This document shows positions 35,766 through 46,984 of a DNA stretch of 64,000 bases, one piece after another (the first letter of the stretch is position 1; each line of letters opens with the position of its first letter). The notes beneath the pieces are model-generated. The model made no database searches. It saw nothing but the letters and a program-made list of their open reading frames with translations, and had not been told where the DNA came from. A program made the position numbers and the translations under genes. The stretch is from Vitis vinifera (Eukaryota; Streptophyta; Magnoliopsida; Vitales; Vitaceae): NCBI RefSeq assembly GCF_030704535.1, contig NC_081818.1, forward strand, positions 25,831,001 through 25,895,000, written 5' to 3'.

Positions 35766-36736
35766 CAACTAACAATTGAAACTGTTAAATCTGGTAAGAA
35801 AAACTTTGATAATTTTGGTGACAAAATGAGATCAGAGATACAGAGAGCATCTCTTGTTTCTTCTGTTTCTTATTTTCTTCAGTCATTGGCAAATGGCACT
35901 CATGATTAAAATTTAAAAATTCTTTCCAAGACTTAAAGAACCAGATGCTTTTTTACATGCTCACTACTTTATTGAACACAAATGAAAAAGGAATAGCAGT
36001 ATCCAGAACAAGGAATCCAGCCAAAAATGTGGAAGAATTTTATATAATACTAACTATATAAGTTTTAGACCTTTAAAGGATCCTGGTAAGGGCTTCCTTA
36101 TTCCATAATATTTATGTAACATATTTTATGCAAGATAGGTTTCATCTTTGCCGATTGATAATTTTCATCTACTTATTTATTTATTTATAATATGTCTATC
36201 AAAAAAAATTATTTATTTATAATAGGGAATACTTATCTAAATAATTCTTTTTTCTAAAAGACATGCTCAATATTCATTTTTTATTTGGAGATGTGATCTT
36301 AGAAAATCGGAGTTATGGCTTGGGCCTTTGTCTCTATATTGAAGTAAATTAATGAATGGATAAAAACATTGTCTCTGAACTATAATTTTGCTCCCTAAAG
36401 GCCAAGGTAAAAAGCTAGAAAATATTGGTCAAGATGGCCAATTACTTAAACTACTATTTTGAAAACCTTTCTCCAGACTGCAATAGTCCCTCAACTGCTG
36501 GCTGGCACCATCTATTATTAATCAAGAAAATGAACTCATGAGTGAGATGAAAAAACATTATCCACTACTTTACTACTTTCGGTAAATCATGTTGAAAATA
36601 TTGGTGGAATCCTTCAAGTCTGAATCCTCCTAAGTGTGTTTTTATTTGTTTTTTTTTTGCTTCTTACTGTTTTATTTTAAATTTTATATGTTGGGTGATC
36701 TCTTATTTTCTAGGATCATTATTTGCTTCTCTATAG

Positions 36737-37150
36737 GGTCAGAAGTTTTCAATTCAAGGTCTTTTGGGAAAAGAAATATGCTCCAGTTCTTTTATTAATG
36801 GAACCTTGCTGATATCTCGTTTAGCACCATAGGTATTTGGTACAACTTGTCTTTATTGCTTTATAGGATAAAGACTTTTCATATTATATGGTTCAATTAT
36901 TGAATTCCAAATTGTTGCAGGACTACCATCACTTTCATTTTCCAGTTTCTGGAACCATTGAGCATTGTGTTGATGTACCAGGATGCTTATATACAGTATG
37001 TGCAATTAATATCTATTGAAATTCATGTTTGTTTTGCAAACTGTTTTTTATTTCTTCAGAACTTCTCCTAATCTTTTACTTCATTTCTTTCTGCTAGGTT
37101 TATCCCATTGTTGTGAATAGCAAGTATTGTAATATTAATAAACAAGAGAT
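36737..37150 (+). pseudogene. Phosphatidylserine decarboxylase fragment in CACTA
   Basis: Three pieces with plant-style splice sites encode a continuous part of phosphatidylserine decarboxylase, which makes phosphatidylethanolamine from phosphatidylserine. Exon 36737-36832 (after CTCTATAG) reads GQKFSIQGLLGKEIC and GTLLISRLAP, then TAG where the family has Gln. Exon 36921-36995 (after TTGTTGCAG, before GTATGTG) reads DYHHFHFPVSGTIEHCVD and PGCLYT. The third, from 37098 (after CTGCTAG), reads VYPIVVNSKYCN, then decays into a 29-bp tandem repeat. The family pattern is LAPQDYHRFH, PVSG, VDVPGCLYTVNP and VNSKYCN. Introns are kept, so this is captured genomic DNA. The C-terminal catalytic region was not found. 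The gene cannot be functional. Confidence 0.85.
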
Positions 37151-37190
37151 CCAACTTTCAATATTAATAAACAAGAGATCCAACTTTCAA
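37132..37190 (+). repeat. 29-bp tandem duplication
   Basis: ATATTAATAAACAAGAGATC and the nine bases after it occur twice in direct succession at the end of the third PSD exon, probably a slippage or repair scar. Confidence 0.85.
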
Positions 37191-39224
37191 TATTTGTCAA
37201 TAATATATCTTCATATTGTTTAGTGCAATGAGTTGCACTAATTAGACAAAGTGGTCTTCTATTACGGATATAGGAAAAAAAAAAAAAACAAGGCTATCAT
37301 TCTAGATGAGAACAAGGAGTAGGAGGTAATGATTGTGACAACTAGGAGTAAGGGGTTAAGTGCTAATAAGATAGAATTCTATTTGTACTATAACTTTATA
37401 ATTTAATTATTTACTTTTATAATTACATAAGATTTATATGATATCTTAAATCAAGCAATGTCATGTTTCTTGGTTTTGTTAAAATAAAATATAAAAATAA
37501 GTCTATACTTCCTATCTTAGGATTTTTATCATACCTCATCTAGTAAATTACAAGCTCCTCTTATTATCAAAATAAACAAAAATCAAAGGAACTAGTAAAA
37601 ATAAAAACTAGTCAAATAAATAAAAAATAATAAAAATGTAAGAAATTAAAAATAAAATTTAATAATAACATAGTGATAACGTGATGGTTTTCATCATGTT
37701 TGGACCTTGGTATTTTTTTTATTGTGCATTATAGGACTTATTCTTGTATTCAATAATGCTTTAAGAGTTCACCATTAAATGTCCATACAGAGCAACCCCA
37801 ACTCATATATACACTTTATAATAAGCGTTTGATGCATGTTTATTCACTTAGAGTCTATGAGTTTATTAATGATTTAATTTAACTATTAACTTATACTAAA
37901 AATACAATATTTTATCCCATAAAAACAGAATTTATTTCTTCTATGTTGTTGAATAAAAAATTAATCAAACTTTTAAAAAAAAAATTTAAGTACATTTTTT
38001 TCCTTATTTTGGGGAAAGCATAATATGTTAGTTGAAATTGTAGTTCAGGGTATTTTGTTGATAGAGTGCAAATTTATTTATTTAGTTTCAACTCATTGGT
38101 CTTCTTAATGAAATGTTTTGTATGTTTAGTTTTACTTTGATGAATTCTTTTATGAGGTCTTTTGAAGTAATGCTCTAAAGGTGCAACATAAAGATGACAA
38201 TGGAGAGCTTTTTATCTACAGTAAAATAATATGTTATATTTTATTTTGAAAACACTTCTTAATATAATTTTTTTTTCCGTATAATGAATTGAAAGGAGCA
38301 CAATCCATGTATGTAAGATGCTAAGGGGATTCATGTAAGCAAACTTGATAACCTAAATTAATTTTGTGAAGGTTATAATTTCATTTATGCTTATTATTTA
38401 TTGTATGTATATATAATTTAGATGTTTTCTACTCTTCCTTATTTTTATTTACAGGTTGCAAAGGAAAGTTGTTTGCTAAAAGAAGAGAAACCATTGTGTT
38501 AAAGAAGACGAAGTCAAAAACCATGAAGATTATATCAGTAAACTCATTAGGAGGTTGAACTATGCTTTTAAATATTATGGTTTATTTTAGTAGTCTTGGT
38601 ACCAATGTTTGTTCTTATGTTCAAATTAGAAATTCTTAATGAAATATTTTGATATAATTAACAAGTTTATGTGTAATTAATATATATAGGTGGTTACATT
38701 AATTGTTTAAACTAGGTTCATGTATATCAATCTTTGGATATATTTTAATTAATAAAAGTCAATTTTATTTTATTGGTTGTAATTGCTTTAATTATATAAG
38801 AAATCAATTATTTTAATAACGGAATCAAAATATTATTTTTTAATAGAAATTGTTTAAAGATGACGCTTTCATAAGCATCATTGTTAACATGAAACAAAGA
38901 AGACATTTTTAAAAGTGTCATTAATAAGATTAAATCAAAGATGGCATTCACATAAGTGTCAAGAGTAGTAATTTTATAAAAATTATTTCAATAAAAATGC
39001 TCAAAGATGACGCTTTCACAAGTGTCATTGTTGACATTATTCAAGGATGACACTTCTTAAAGCGCCATTGAAAGCATTAACAAGATATGGCGCTTCTTCA
39101 AAGTGTTATTGTTAATTGTAACATTTAATGACAGGGGCGGAGAGGACGCTTCGGGGAAGCGTCATCTTTTACCTTTCTTGACGCTAAAAAAGTGTCATTA
39201 TTTCACTTTTTTCTTGTAGTGGTA

Positions 39225-40433
39225 ATTTTAGGAAACACTTCTAATATTTTTAATATTTGACTGGTCCCTCAACGACGGTTAGCATTTTAGTGATATTTAA
39301 TTATGCAAAGTTAAACTTTCTCTATGGCTAGTTAGCATCATTTAATAAATTAGTGTGTAGTTGTTTTGACTACACCATTCTTGGAGATTGTCTTGCGTTT
39401 ATGTACCATAGAGAGAGCAAAAAAGCATAGGAATCCATAAGAGAAGAGAATAACAAGTTGGAACAAGTGTTTGGGGTGGCTGAGACATAAAAGGCAAAGA
39501 AGGTAATTTGAGAGGAATTGGAGAGGAAATATGGCGACCCAAATGAGGGAAATGTGGATATTGAAAATGAGGTTGGGGTTTTAGTAGTAAAAATAAGGAT
39601 TAGAGAAGTGGCCAGGGGCAACAACAGTGTAGACTTGAAGTATTACTAGAGTGTGAAGCCCACGAGGTGATAAACGTGCTGCCAAATTGTTCAAGTGATG
39701 GTGGTGTTCCGACGGAGAAGAGGTGGAAGAGGTGGACCTACCATATGTCACATGTGTTGAAATATTTACTAATAAAAATCCTAGACTATGTTACTAATGT
39801 GATATGAGTTCAATCATTATTTTTAGCTTAGATTTATGTTAGTGCTAAGTTTGAGAATTAATGCACCATTTTTTTTTTAATACAAAGGTAGACAGGGAAG
39901 AAAATGTGATAATTTATTAATAATGAGGATGAAAATATAAAAATAAATAAATTAATAATAATATCAATACACATAGAGTAAAGCCTCTATAAAGTAATAT
40001 GCTTAGAATCAAGAGAAATTATTAACTTAGTGGGATTATTAATTTATCAATAAATAAATAATTTATTAATTTATCTTTAGATAAAGTATTATATTTCAGT
40101 TGTATAGTATTTGTATATATATGACTTATAAATAAAAAAATAATAGATATAATAAAAAGTTAATATACAAAAGTCTAAAATACTTTTAAAAAGAAGAGAT
40201 GATTATTAAATATATGAAATTAAAAAAAAAAACTCTTAAAAAAAAGAGACAGTGTTAAAATTTAATGTCTTAAAAGATAAAATAAGTTTCAAATATATAA
40301 TGGTTCCGAGATATAGTGGAATTGATAAAAATAGGAGTTGTAAAAAGTTATTTAACATTGTATTATGAAATTTGTTTGTTATTTTTAAATGTACTTTATT
40401 GATTATTAATTTATATTTTCTTAGATATTTAGG
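39225..40433. other. CACTA right flank and start of duplicated flank, copy B
   Basis: 39225-39960 holds a modest minus-strand ORF (39370-39624) in less AT-rich DNA that could be a relic of an unknown gene; I cannot name it. From about 39965 the sequence matches 1370-1690 and 56145-56480 (CTATAAAGTAATATGCTTAG). Confidence 0.5.
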
Positions 40434-40727
40434 TTATGTTTGGTTCCCGGAAAATACTAAGGAAAAAAAAATGTAAAGGAAAATGATTTTTTCATGTTTG
40501 GTTGTCTTATGAAAAATATAAAAGAAAATCAAATATAATTAAAACTAATTAAAAACTTATATATTTTTAAATTATTTAATCTTTATATTGATGAATTAAA
40601 ACAAATAAAATGAGTTTGAAGTAACAAACATAATAATTTATCGACTTTTAATCTATTTTTTATTTTCTTTCACTTTTTCTTTCCCTTGCATTTTCCCTCA
40701 AATTTTCTAGGAACCAAACATAGCATT
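40434..40727. repeat. MITE, TTATGTTTGGTTCC family
   Basis: The termini GTTATGTTTGGTTCCCGGAA and TTCTAGGAACCAAACATAGC are complementary over about 18 bp with a few mismatches. The paralogous flanks at about 1785 and 56575 lack it, so it inserted after the flanks were duplicated. Confidence 0.7.
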
Positions 40728-41204
40728 TTAAGGATTTCTAAAAAGATTTATTACTTTATACACTTAGTGAGGTTATTAATTTAGTATCTGATTTGAAACT
40801 AAAAGATCTTATCATTTAAATGAGGTTATTAATTTATCAAATATTTGTTTATTGAGATATTACCATAATTTAAATTTTTTTTTTCATTTTAAAAACATAT
40901 ATAATTGAGGGTTTTTTTTTAAATAAATAATAAAAGTCATTTTGACCATATAATTTAAAATAATGTTCTATTTTAAAAAATATATATATTTATTCATTTT
41001 TAATAAGATAAAGCAATTATACTCTTATGAGGATTTTAATATCCATATTTTATTAAAATTATTTAATTTTTAATTAAAAATAATTTTTATTTGAATTAAG
41101 TTCATTTTATATTATATAAGTTTATTTCACAATTTTTTTCTTTTTATAGAATCAAAATAAAAAATTAATTTGATTTTAGTCACGAAATCCAACGGAGGAG
41201 GTGC

Positions 41205-41500
41205 TGAGATCAAGGTAGCACAAGTTTGAAAGGTTTGCAATATTTGGAGGGATCATACCTCAAAAGCATACTCCAGAGAGATTGAGTTGATTCAATGAAT
41301 TTTGGAATTCCCACTCCTTCGAAATTATTCATGCAGAGATCTAGATGATTCAGATATTTCAAATAGGGGAATTGTGATAGGCTTTTTGGCATTGTGGGGA
41401 TTGAGGAAAAGATGGACCGGAACCATTTCCAAGAGCGTACAGTTGAAATTCCTGTGGCTGTCCTGACTGGAAAGTTTGTGCGCTCTTCCACATCCTAAGG
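41205..41500 (-). pseudogene. LRR-RLP relic (first LRRs only)
   Basis: On the minus strand it reads FPYLKYLNHLDLCMNNFEGV followed by GIPKFIEST, an RLP N-terminal LRR block, with frameshifts around it. It corresponds to 2530-2790 of the relic upstream of RLP-A and keeps the same opposite orientation to the gene downstream (RLP-B). Confidence 0.75.
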
Positions 41501-42728
41501 CATACACGTGACAAGTTTAGTCATGTAGGGATTGTGTCATCAAATTTTCTCCTCTTCCACAAGACAATATGAACCAACTAGAGAAGCCTACTAGAACGTG
41601 GACCCAAAAAGAGGTCATGTCTGGTATTAAAAGTAAATTAGACTTGTTAGGTAAAGCTTCTAGCGTACCAAACACCGGTAGACCCATTCATTGACCTCAA
41701 GTCTTCCATCCACACTTATTAAGAACCTGAATTTCTACGCATAGCCTCGGATCGCCAACGGTTTAGGCCTAAGATGGGTAGCTTCTGTCAGCCTATGTCC
41801 AAGTTGGTTTTCAGAGTCCGAGTCCTCATTTGGGTGCTGAAAAGAGATGCTCTTGTGGACATCATTTCAAGCTCGGTTAGAAGAGAGGGTTGCTTGATGA
41901 AGTGTAATCTTCAAATCTATATGTTATTTTGAAAAGTAATTATCTAATTTAATTGGTGGTTTGTTGATAATACAAAATTTTATCACATTTTTTTAGGCCT
42001 ATGTCAATATTAATATTCTAAGTGATGAGTAAATGTCAAATAATCAGAATATTTTTTCTCATTTTCCGTTTCCAAGTTCTCTTCTTGGTGAGGATCTTTG
42101 AAAAAGGATATTTAAAAAAATTAGTTTAAAATCTATGGCAACTTGTGAAGGATCGAGTTGGCACAAGGCTTAAGTCTCCTTTGTCCACTGCAAAGAGTAG
42201 CTGGCTTTCCCTAACCCTTTTCCAATACAATATCATAGGTATGCTTCCATGAAACTGCGTCCAGGACCTCTTTAACTTCTCTTCAAAATTGGAGGCTCTT
42301 CACGTGAAGTTGGTTATATCATATATGGAAAGTTGAAAATTACGTCCCACTTGCAAAAAAAAAATGGCAAAAAGAACGCTCAAGTCTAAAGGGGATTTCT
42401 GAGAATTTTGGTAGCAGCCCATACTGAATTATGAGAGGTACTACTTGTCAGTTGTCGCTACTTCATCATTATATAATAATATGCCCACTTGGGCTTTGTG
42501 TTGGAATAGTGGATTAAAATCTGAGTAGTGACTGGGCAATTGATTTTTACCATTTTTCTATTGAAGTCCATTTCCTGAAGAACTTTCAGTGATTTGCTAA
42601 AAAAAAGGGATAAAAGACTTCAAGAAAAAGCAGGCTTAGCTTTGAATAAATAAATAAATAAAAAACACCAGATAAGTTTGATAGTGGAGTTTCTAACTTG
42701 TAAGAAGCACTTTCTTTGTCATTGCTAT
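41501..42728. other. Intergenic region upstream of RLP-B
   Basis: 41600-41900 matches 2860-3700 in part (CTTCTAGCGTACCAAACAC). It lacks the hAT MITE found there. The rest holds no recognised gene. Homology to the RLP-A promoter resumes at about 42730. Confidence 0.5.
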
Positions 42729-42759
42729 CCTAAACCTCCACACATGATCTCAATTGGCT

Positions 42760-42767
42760 TATAAAAA
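42760..42767 (+). promoter_or_regulatory. TATA box of RLP-B
   Basis: TATAAAAA lies 62-69 bp before the chosen ATG at 42829, within DNA conserved between RLP-A and RLP-B. Confidence 0.6.
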
Positions 42768-42828
42768 GCATTTGTATCAGTATTTTGTGCATTCCATACA
42801 TACAACTTCTGGCTGCAGTTCTACTTTC

Positions 42829-45800
42829 ATGGCTAATATCAATGCCTCCATTCATTTCCTTCTGCTTATTTTCCTCTCCTCCACTTTTCTCTATCTTGAA
42901 ACTGTTAAACTTGGTTCCTGCAATGGCGTTCTCAATGTCACCTGCACTGAAATTGAGAGAAAAGCCCTTGTTGACTTCAAACAAGGTCTTACTGATCCTT
43001 CCGGCAGGCTCTCTTCTTGGGTTGGCCTGGATTGCTGTAGATGGAGTGGTGTGGTGTGCAGCCAGAGGGTGCCTCGAGTCATCAAGCTCAAACTCCGCAA
43101 CCAGTATGCTAGAAGTCCGGACGCCAACGATGAAGATACCGGTGCTTTTGAGGATGACTATGGAGCAGCTCATGCATTTGGTGGCGAGATAAGTCATTCT
43201 TTACTTGATTTGAAAGATTTGAGGTACTTGGACTTGAGCATGAACAATTTGGAAGGACTCCAAATCCCCAAGTTCATTGGATCATTCAAGAGGTTGAGAT
43301 ATCTCAATCTCTCAGGTGCATCCTTCGGTGGAACCATCCCACCCCACCTAGGGAACCTTTCTAGCCTGCTCTATCTTGATCTCAACTCATATTCTCTTGA
43401 ATCAGTTGAGGATGACCTGCACTGGCTATCAGGTCTTTCTTCTCTGAGACACCTTAATTTGGGAAATATAGATCTTAGCAAGGCTGCAGCTTATTGGCAT
43501 CGAGCTGTTAACTCCCTTTCTTCACTCTTGGAACTACGCTTACCTAGATGTGGGCTTTCTTCCCTTCCTGATCTCCCTCTTCCATTTTTTAATGTCACAT
43601 CCCTTTTGGTGCTTGATCTTTCGAACAATGACTTCAACTCGTCGATACCTCACTGGTTGTTCAACTTTAGTAGTCTTGCATACCTTGATCTCAACTCCAA
43701 CAATCTTCAAGGCAGTGTTCCTGAAGGATTTGGTTACTTGATTTCCCTTAAATACATTGATTTTTCTTCTAATTTATTTATTGGTCACTTACCAAGAGAC
43801 TTAGGAAAGCTTTGCAACTTGCGAACTCTCAAACTATCTTTCAACAGCATTAGTGGAGAGATAACTGAATTCATGGATGGGTTGTCCGAGTGTGTAAACA
43901 GTAGTAGCTTAGAGTCTCTGGATTTGGGGTTCAATTATAAACTGGGTGGGTTTCTTCCTAATTCTTTGGGACACCTAAAGAACTTGAAGTCTCTTCATCT
44001 GTGGAGCAACTCATTTGTGGGGTCAATTCCAAACTCCATTGGAAATTTGTCGTCCTTGCAAGGATTCTACATCTCTGAAAATCAAATGAATGGAATAATC
44101 CCAGAGAGTGTTGGCCAACTCTCAGCATTGGTTGCATTGGATCTCTCAGAGAATCCATGGGTTGGTGTTGTGACTGAGTCTCATTTCTCCAATCTCACAA
44201 GCTTAACTGAGTTGGCAATCAAGAAGTCATTTTTAAATATCACCTTGGTCTTCAATGTGAATTCTAAATGGATTCCTCCTTTTAAACTCAATTACCTGGA
44301 ACTCCAAGCATGCCAACTAGGTCCCAAATTTCCTGCATGGCTGAGAACCCAAAACCAGCTGAAGACAATAGTGCTCAACAATGCTAGGATTTCAGACACG
44401 ATACCTGATTGGTTTTGGAAGTTAGACTTGCAGCTCGAACTACTGGATGTTGCCAATAATCAATTGAGTGGGAGGGTCCCAAATTCATTGAAATTTCCCA
44501 AAAATGCTGTTGTGGATTTGGGCTCCAACCGCTTTCACGGTCCTTTCCCACACTTTTCTTCTAACCTGAGTTCATTGTATTTGAGAGACAATTTATTTTC
44601 TGGACCAATACCTCGGGATGTTGGAAAAACCATGCCGTGGTTGACAAATTTTGATGTCTCTTGGAACTCTCTAAATGGTACCATTCCCTTGTCTCTAGGT
44701 AAGATTACGGGTTTGACAAGTCTGGTTCTCTCAAATAATCATTTATCTGGTGAAATTCCTTTGATTTGGAATGATAAACCAGATTTGTACATTGTTGATA
44801 TGGCAAATAACAGCCTATCTGGTGAGATTCCCAGCTCAATGGGCACCCTGAATTCACTTATGTTCTTGATACTGAGTGGCAACAAACTTTCAGGGGAAAT
44901 TCCTTCTTCACTGCAGAATTGCAAGGACATGGATAGTTTTGACCTTGGCGATAATAGATTATCAGGAAACCTTCCATCATGGATAGGAGAGATGCAATCA
45001 TTGTTGATTCTACGCCTGCGATCAAACTTATTTGATGGAAACATTCCCTCCCAAGTGTGCAGTCTTTCCCATCTTCATATATTGGACGTCGCACATAATA
45101 ATCTGTCAGGATCCGTTCCTTCTTGTTTGGGAAATTTGAGTGGCATGGCTACTGAAATCAGCAGTGAGAGATACGAGGGCCAATTGTCAGTTGTGATGAA
45201 AGGAAGAGAACTCATATATCAGAATACTCTGTATCTCGTGAATAGCATTGATCTTTCAGACAATAATATATCGGGGAAGTTGCCTGAACTAAGAAATCTT
45301 TCAAGACTTGGCACCTTGAACTTGTCCAGAAACCATTTGACAGGAAATATACCAGAGGACGTTGGGAGCTTAAGTCAATTAGAAACTCTGGACCTCTCAA
45401 GAAACCAGCTCTCTGGCCTGATTCCACCAAGCATGGTTTCTATGACTTCCTTGAATCACTTGAACCTATCTTACAACAGACTATCTGGTAAAATTCCAAC
45501 AAGCAACCAGTTCCAAACCTTCAATGACCCGTCCATATACAGGAATAACCTTGCACTCTGTGGGGAGCCTCTGGCAATGAAGTGCCCAGGCGATGATGAG
45601 GCTACTACTGATTCTTCAGGTGTGGATAATGAAGATCATGACGATGAACATGAAGATGCGTTTGAAATGAAGTGGTTCTACATGAGCATGGGGCCTGGAT
45701 TTGTAGTGGGATTTTGGGGAGTTTTTGGCCCTTTGATAATAAATAGGTCTTGGAGGCGAGCCTACTTCCGGTTCCTGGATGAGATGAAAGATAGAGTTAT

Positions 45801-45873
45801 GGTGGTTATCACAGTGAATGTAGCATGGCTGCAAAAGAAATGCAAATGGGAAAGAAAACATCATCGAACTTGA
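42829..45873 (+). CDS. LRR receptor-like protein, EIX2-like (RLP-B)
   Basis: Intact single-exon gene of 1014 codons from the ATG at 42829. The in-frame ATG at 42754 lies upstream of the TATA box and is unlikely to be used. The layout is as in RLP-A: signal peptide (FLLLIFLSSTFLYLE), LRRNT with SSWVGLDCCRWSGVVC, about 30 LRRs, the island (KGRELIYQNTLYLV), an acidic stalk, a membrane helix (MGPGFVVGFWGVFGPLIIN) and a short basic tail. Compared with RLP-A it has a longer acidic insert after LRRNT (DANDEDTGAFEDDYG), a longer acidic stalk (DDEHEDAFEM), one Gly fewer at IGHLP, and many substitutions in LRR surface positions. It is probably a plasma-membrane immune receptor working through SOBIR1 and BAK1; the elicitor is unknown. 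Confidence 0.93.
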   Translation: MANINASIHFLLLIFLSSTFLYLETVKLGSCNGVLNVTCTEIERKALVDFKQGLTDPSGRLSSWVGLDCCRWSGVVCSQRVPRVIKLKLRNQYARSPDANDEDTGAFEDDYGAAHAFGGEISHSLLDLKDLRYLDLSMNNLEGLQIPKFIGSFKRLRYLNLSGASFGGTIPPHLGNLSSLLYLDLNSYSLESVEDDLHWLSGLSSLRHLNLGNIDLSKAAAYWHRAVNSLSSLLELRLPRCGLSSLPDLPLPFFNVTSLLVLDLSNNDFNSSIPHWLFNFSSLAYLDLNSNNLQGSVPEGFGYLISLKYIDFSSNLFIGHLPRDLGKLCNLRTLKLSFNSISGEITEFMDGLSECVNSSSLESLDLGFNYKLGGFLPNSLGHLKNLKSLHLWSNSFVGSIPNSIGNLSSLQGFYISENQMNGIIPESVGQLSALVALDLSENPWVGVVTESHFSNLTSLTELAIKKSFLNITLVFNVNSKWIPPFKLNYLELQACQLGPKFPAWLRTQNQLKTIVLNNARISDTIPDWFWKLDLQLELLDVANNQLSGRVPNSLKFPKNAVVDLGSNRFHGPFPHFSSNLSSLYLRDNLFSGPIPRDVGKTMPWLTNFDVSWNSLNGTIPLSLGKITGLTSLVLSNNHLSGEIPLIWNDKPDLYIVDMANNSLSGEIPSSMGTLNSLMFLILSGNKLSGEIPSSLQNCKDMDSFDLGDNRLSGNLPSWIGEMQSLLILRLRSNLFDGNIPSQVCSLSHLHILDVAHNNLSGSVPSCLGNLSGMATEISSERYEGQLSVVMKGRELIYQNTLYLVNSIDLSDNNISGKLPELRNLSRLGTLNLSRNHLTGNIPEDVGSLSQLETLDLSRNQLSGLIPPSMVSMTSLNHLNLSYNRLSGKIPTSNQFQTFNDPSIYRNNLALCGEPLAMKCPGDDEATTDSSGVDNEDHDDEHEDAFEMKWFYMSMGPGFVVGFWGVFGPLIINRSWRRAYFRFLDEMKDRVMVVITVNVAWLQKKCKWERKHHRT

Positions 45874-46616
45874 ACAGATATCCATCAACAAGGTTTCTAG
45901 CTAAAATAACAGTCTATGTGTCAGTGATTTGCTTCATGTGCTTCCTCCTAACACAATAAAACATTGGTTAATTAGGAGCTTTTCTTCCAACCTTGATAGA
46001 CTGATATATCTGCTTGCATCTGTGGTATTCTTCTTCTTCTTCTTCTTCTTCTACAGGTTTTTCTTCCGTTTGATTTAGTGAAGTAGCAGAACCTTAGCCC
46101 CCTGCTAGGCAATCTGATAACTTTGCTGAACAGTGGGAGAAGTGGATTGCTACCTTGCATCAATATACAATCTCAACCCCAGATGAAAGTTGAATTGTAA
46201 GGTGTGAACCTCCAGCTGCATTTTGGGATACAAACACCTTATATGCTTCGTAAATTTTTGTGGCTAAACTATCAACTATGTATGATATCCAGAGAGCTAA
46301 TGACTATTACTGCTAAATCATACTTAACCCTGATGATATCATACTTATGTGATGGACTGTGTATGTATTTTTCTGGTGGTGAGCTGCCATTCTGATTTGT
46401 CGGACAAGATTCAGAGGTTCTGTAAAGTCTGAAGTTTCACCAGGCTCATGTAAAACTCTTTTTTTTTTTTTTTTTTTGCATTAAATAAATGGACGGACAA
46501 ATATTTGGAAAATCTTTTAAAATAAAAAAAGGAGATAAATTCATGGTTAAAATCACATTTCAAATTAGATGATTTATTTAAAAATTTTCTTTTCAATTGT
46601 CATCCATTATGTTTTA
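45874..46616. other. 3' flank of RLP-B
   Basis: A likely polyadenylation signal AATAAA lies at 45955-45960, 82 bp after the stop. A (TTC)n microsatellite runs about 46027-46051. From about 46440 the sequence follows the RLP-A flank at 8090. About 300 bp here have no counterpart behind RLP-A. No gene seen. Confidence 0.6.
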
Positions 46617-46930
46617 GACCATGTTTAGTTATTGAGATATTTGAATAAAAATGGAAGAGAAAGAAAAATAGTGGAAAAGAAACAATAAAAGAGAAAGAAA
46701 AAGTAAAAGAAATTACAATACAAATTTAAAGTAAATAAATTATTTTTATGTATTACTTTTAACTCATTTCACTTATATCAACCATTTTATACAAAAAGTA
46801 AATAATTTAAAAATATATAAATTTCTAATTAATTGTAATTGTATTTGATTTTATTTATTTATTTTTATAGTAAAAATAATGAAATAATTTTTTTAAATAT
46901 TTTTTCTTTCAAATATAACTCAAGGAAAAT
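46617..46930. repeat. MITE, TTATGTTTGGTTCC family (paralogue of 8273)
   Basis: It sits at the same place behind RLP-B as 8273-8600 behind RLP-A, so it was present before the two genes duplicated. Its ends are worn. Confidence 0.45.
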
Positions 46931-46984
46931 GGTTTTTTTCCCTTAGTACTTTTTGAGTAATAGTAAGATATAGTAGCTTACCAA

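Larger units (their letters stand above)
33673..39221. mobile_element. CACTA transposon carrying a host-gene fragment
   Basis: The left end is CACTACTACAAAAAAT and the right end is the complement of CACTACAAGAAAAAAG. Both are flanked by the 3-bp target duplication GTA (33670-33672 and 39222-39224), diagnostic of CACTA (En/Spm) elements. Both subterminal regions (33700-33940 and 38860-39190) are filled with a GACGCTT/AAGTGTCA word in both orientations, the usual transposase-binding type of repeat. I found no transposase frame in the 5.5 kb, so the element is probably non-autonomous. It contains phosphatidylserine decarboxylase exons (36737-37150). Other contents, such as a possible exon near 34054-34170, are not recognised. 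Confidence 0.9.

Noticed and set aside
39370..39624. 84-codon minus-strand ORF next to the CACTA element
   Set aside because: It might be a relic of an unknown gene, but I recognise no domain.
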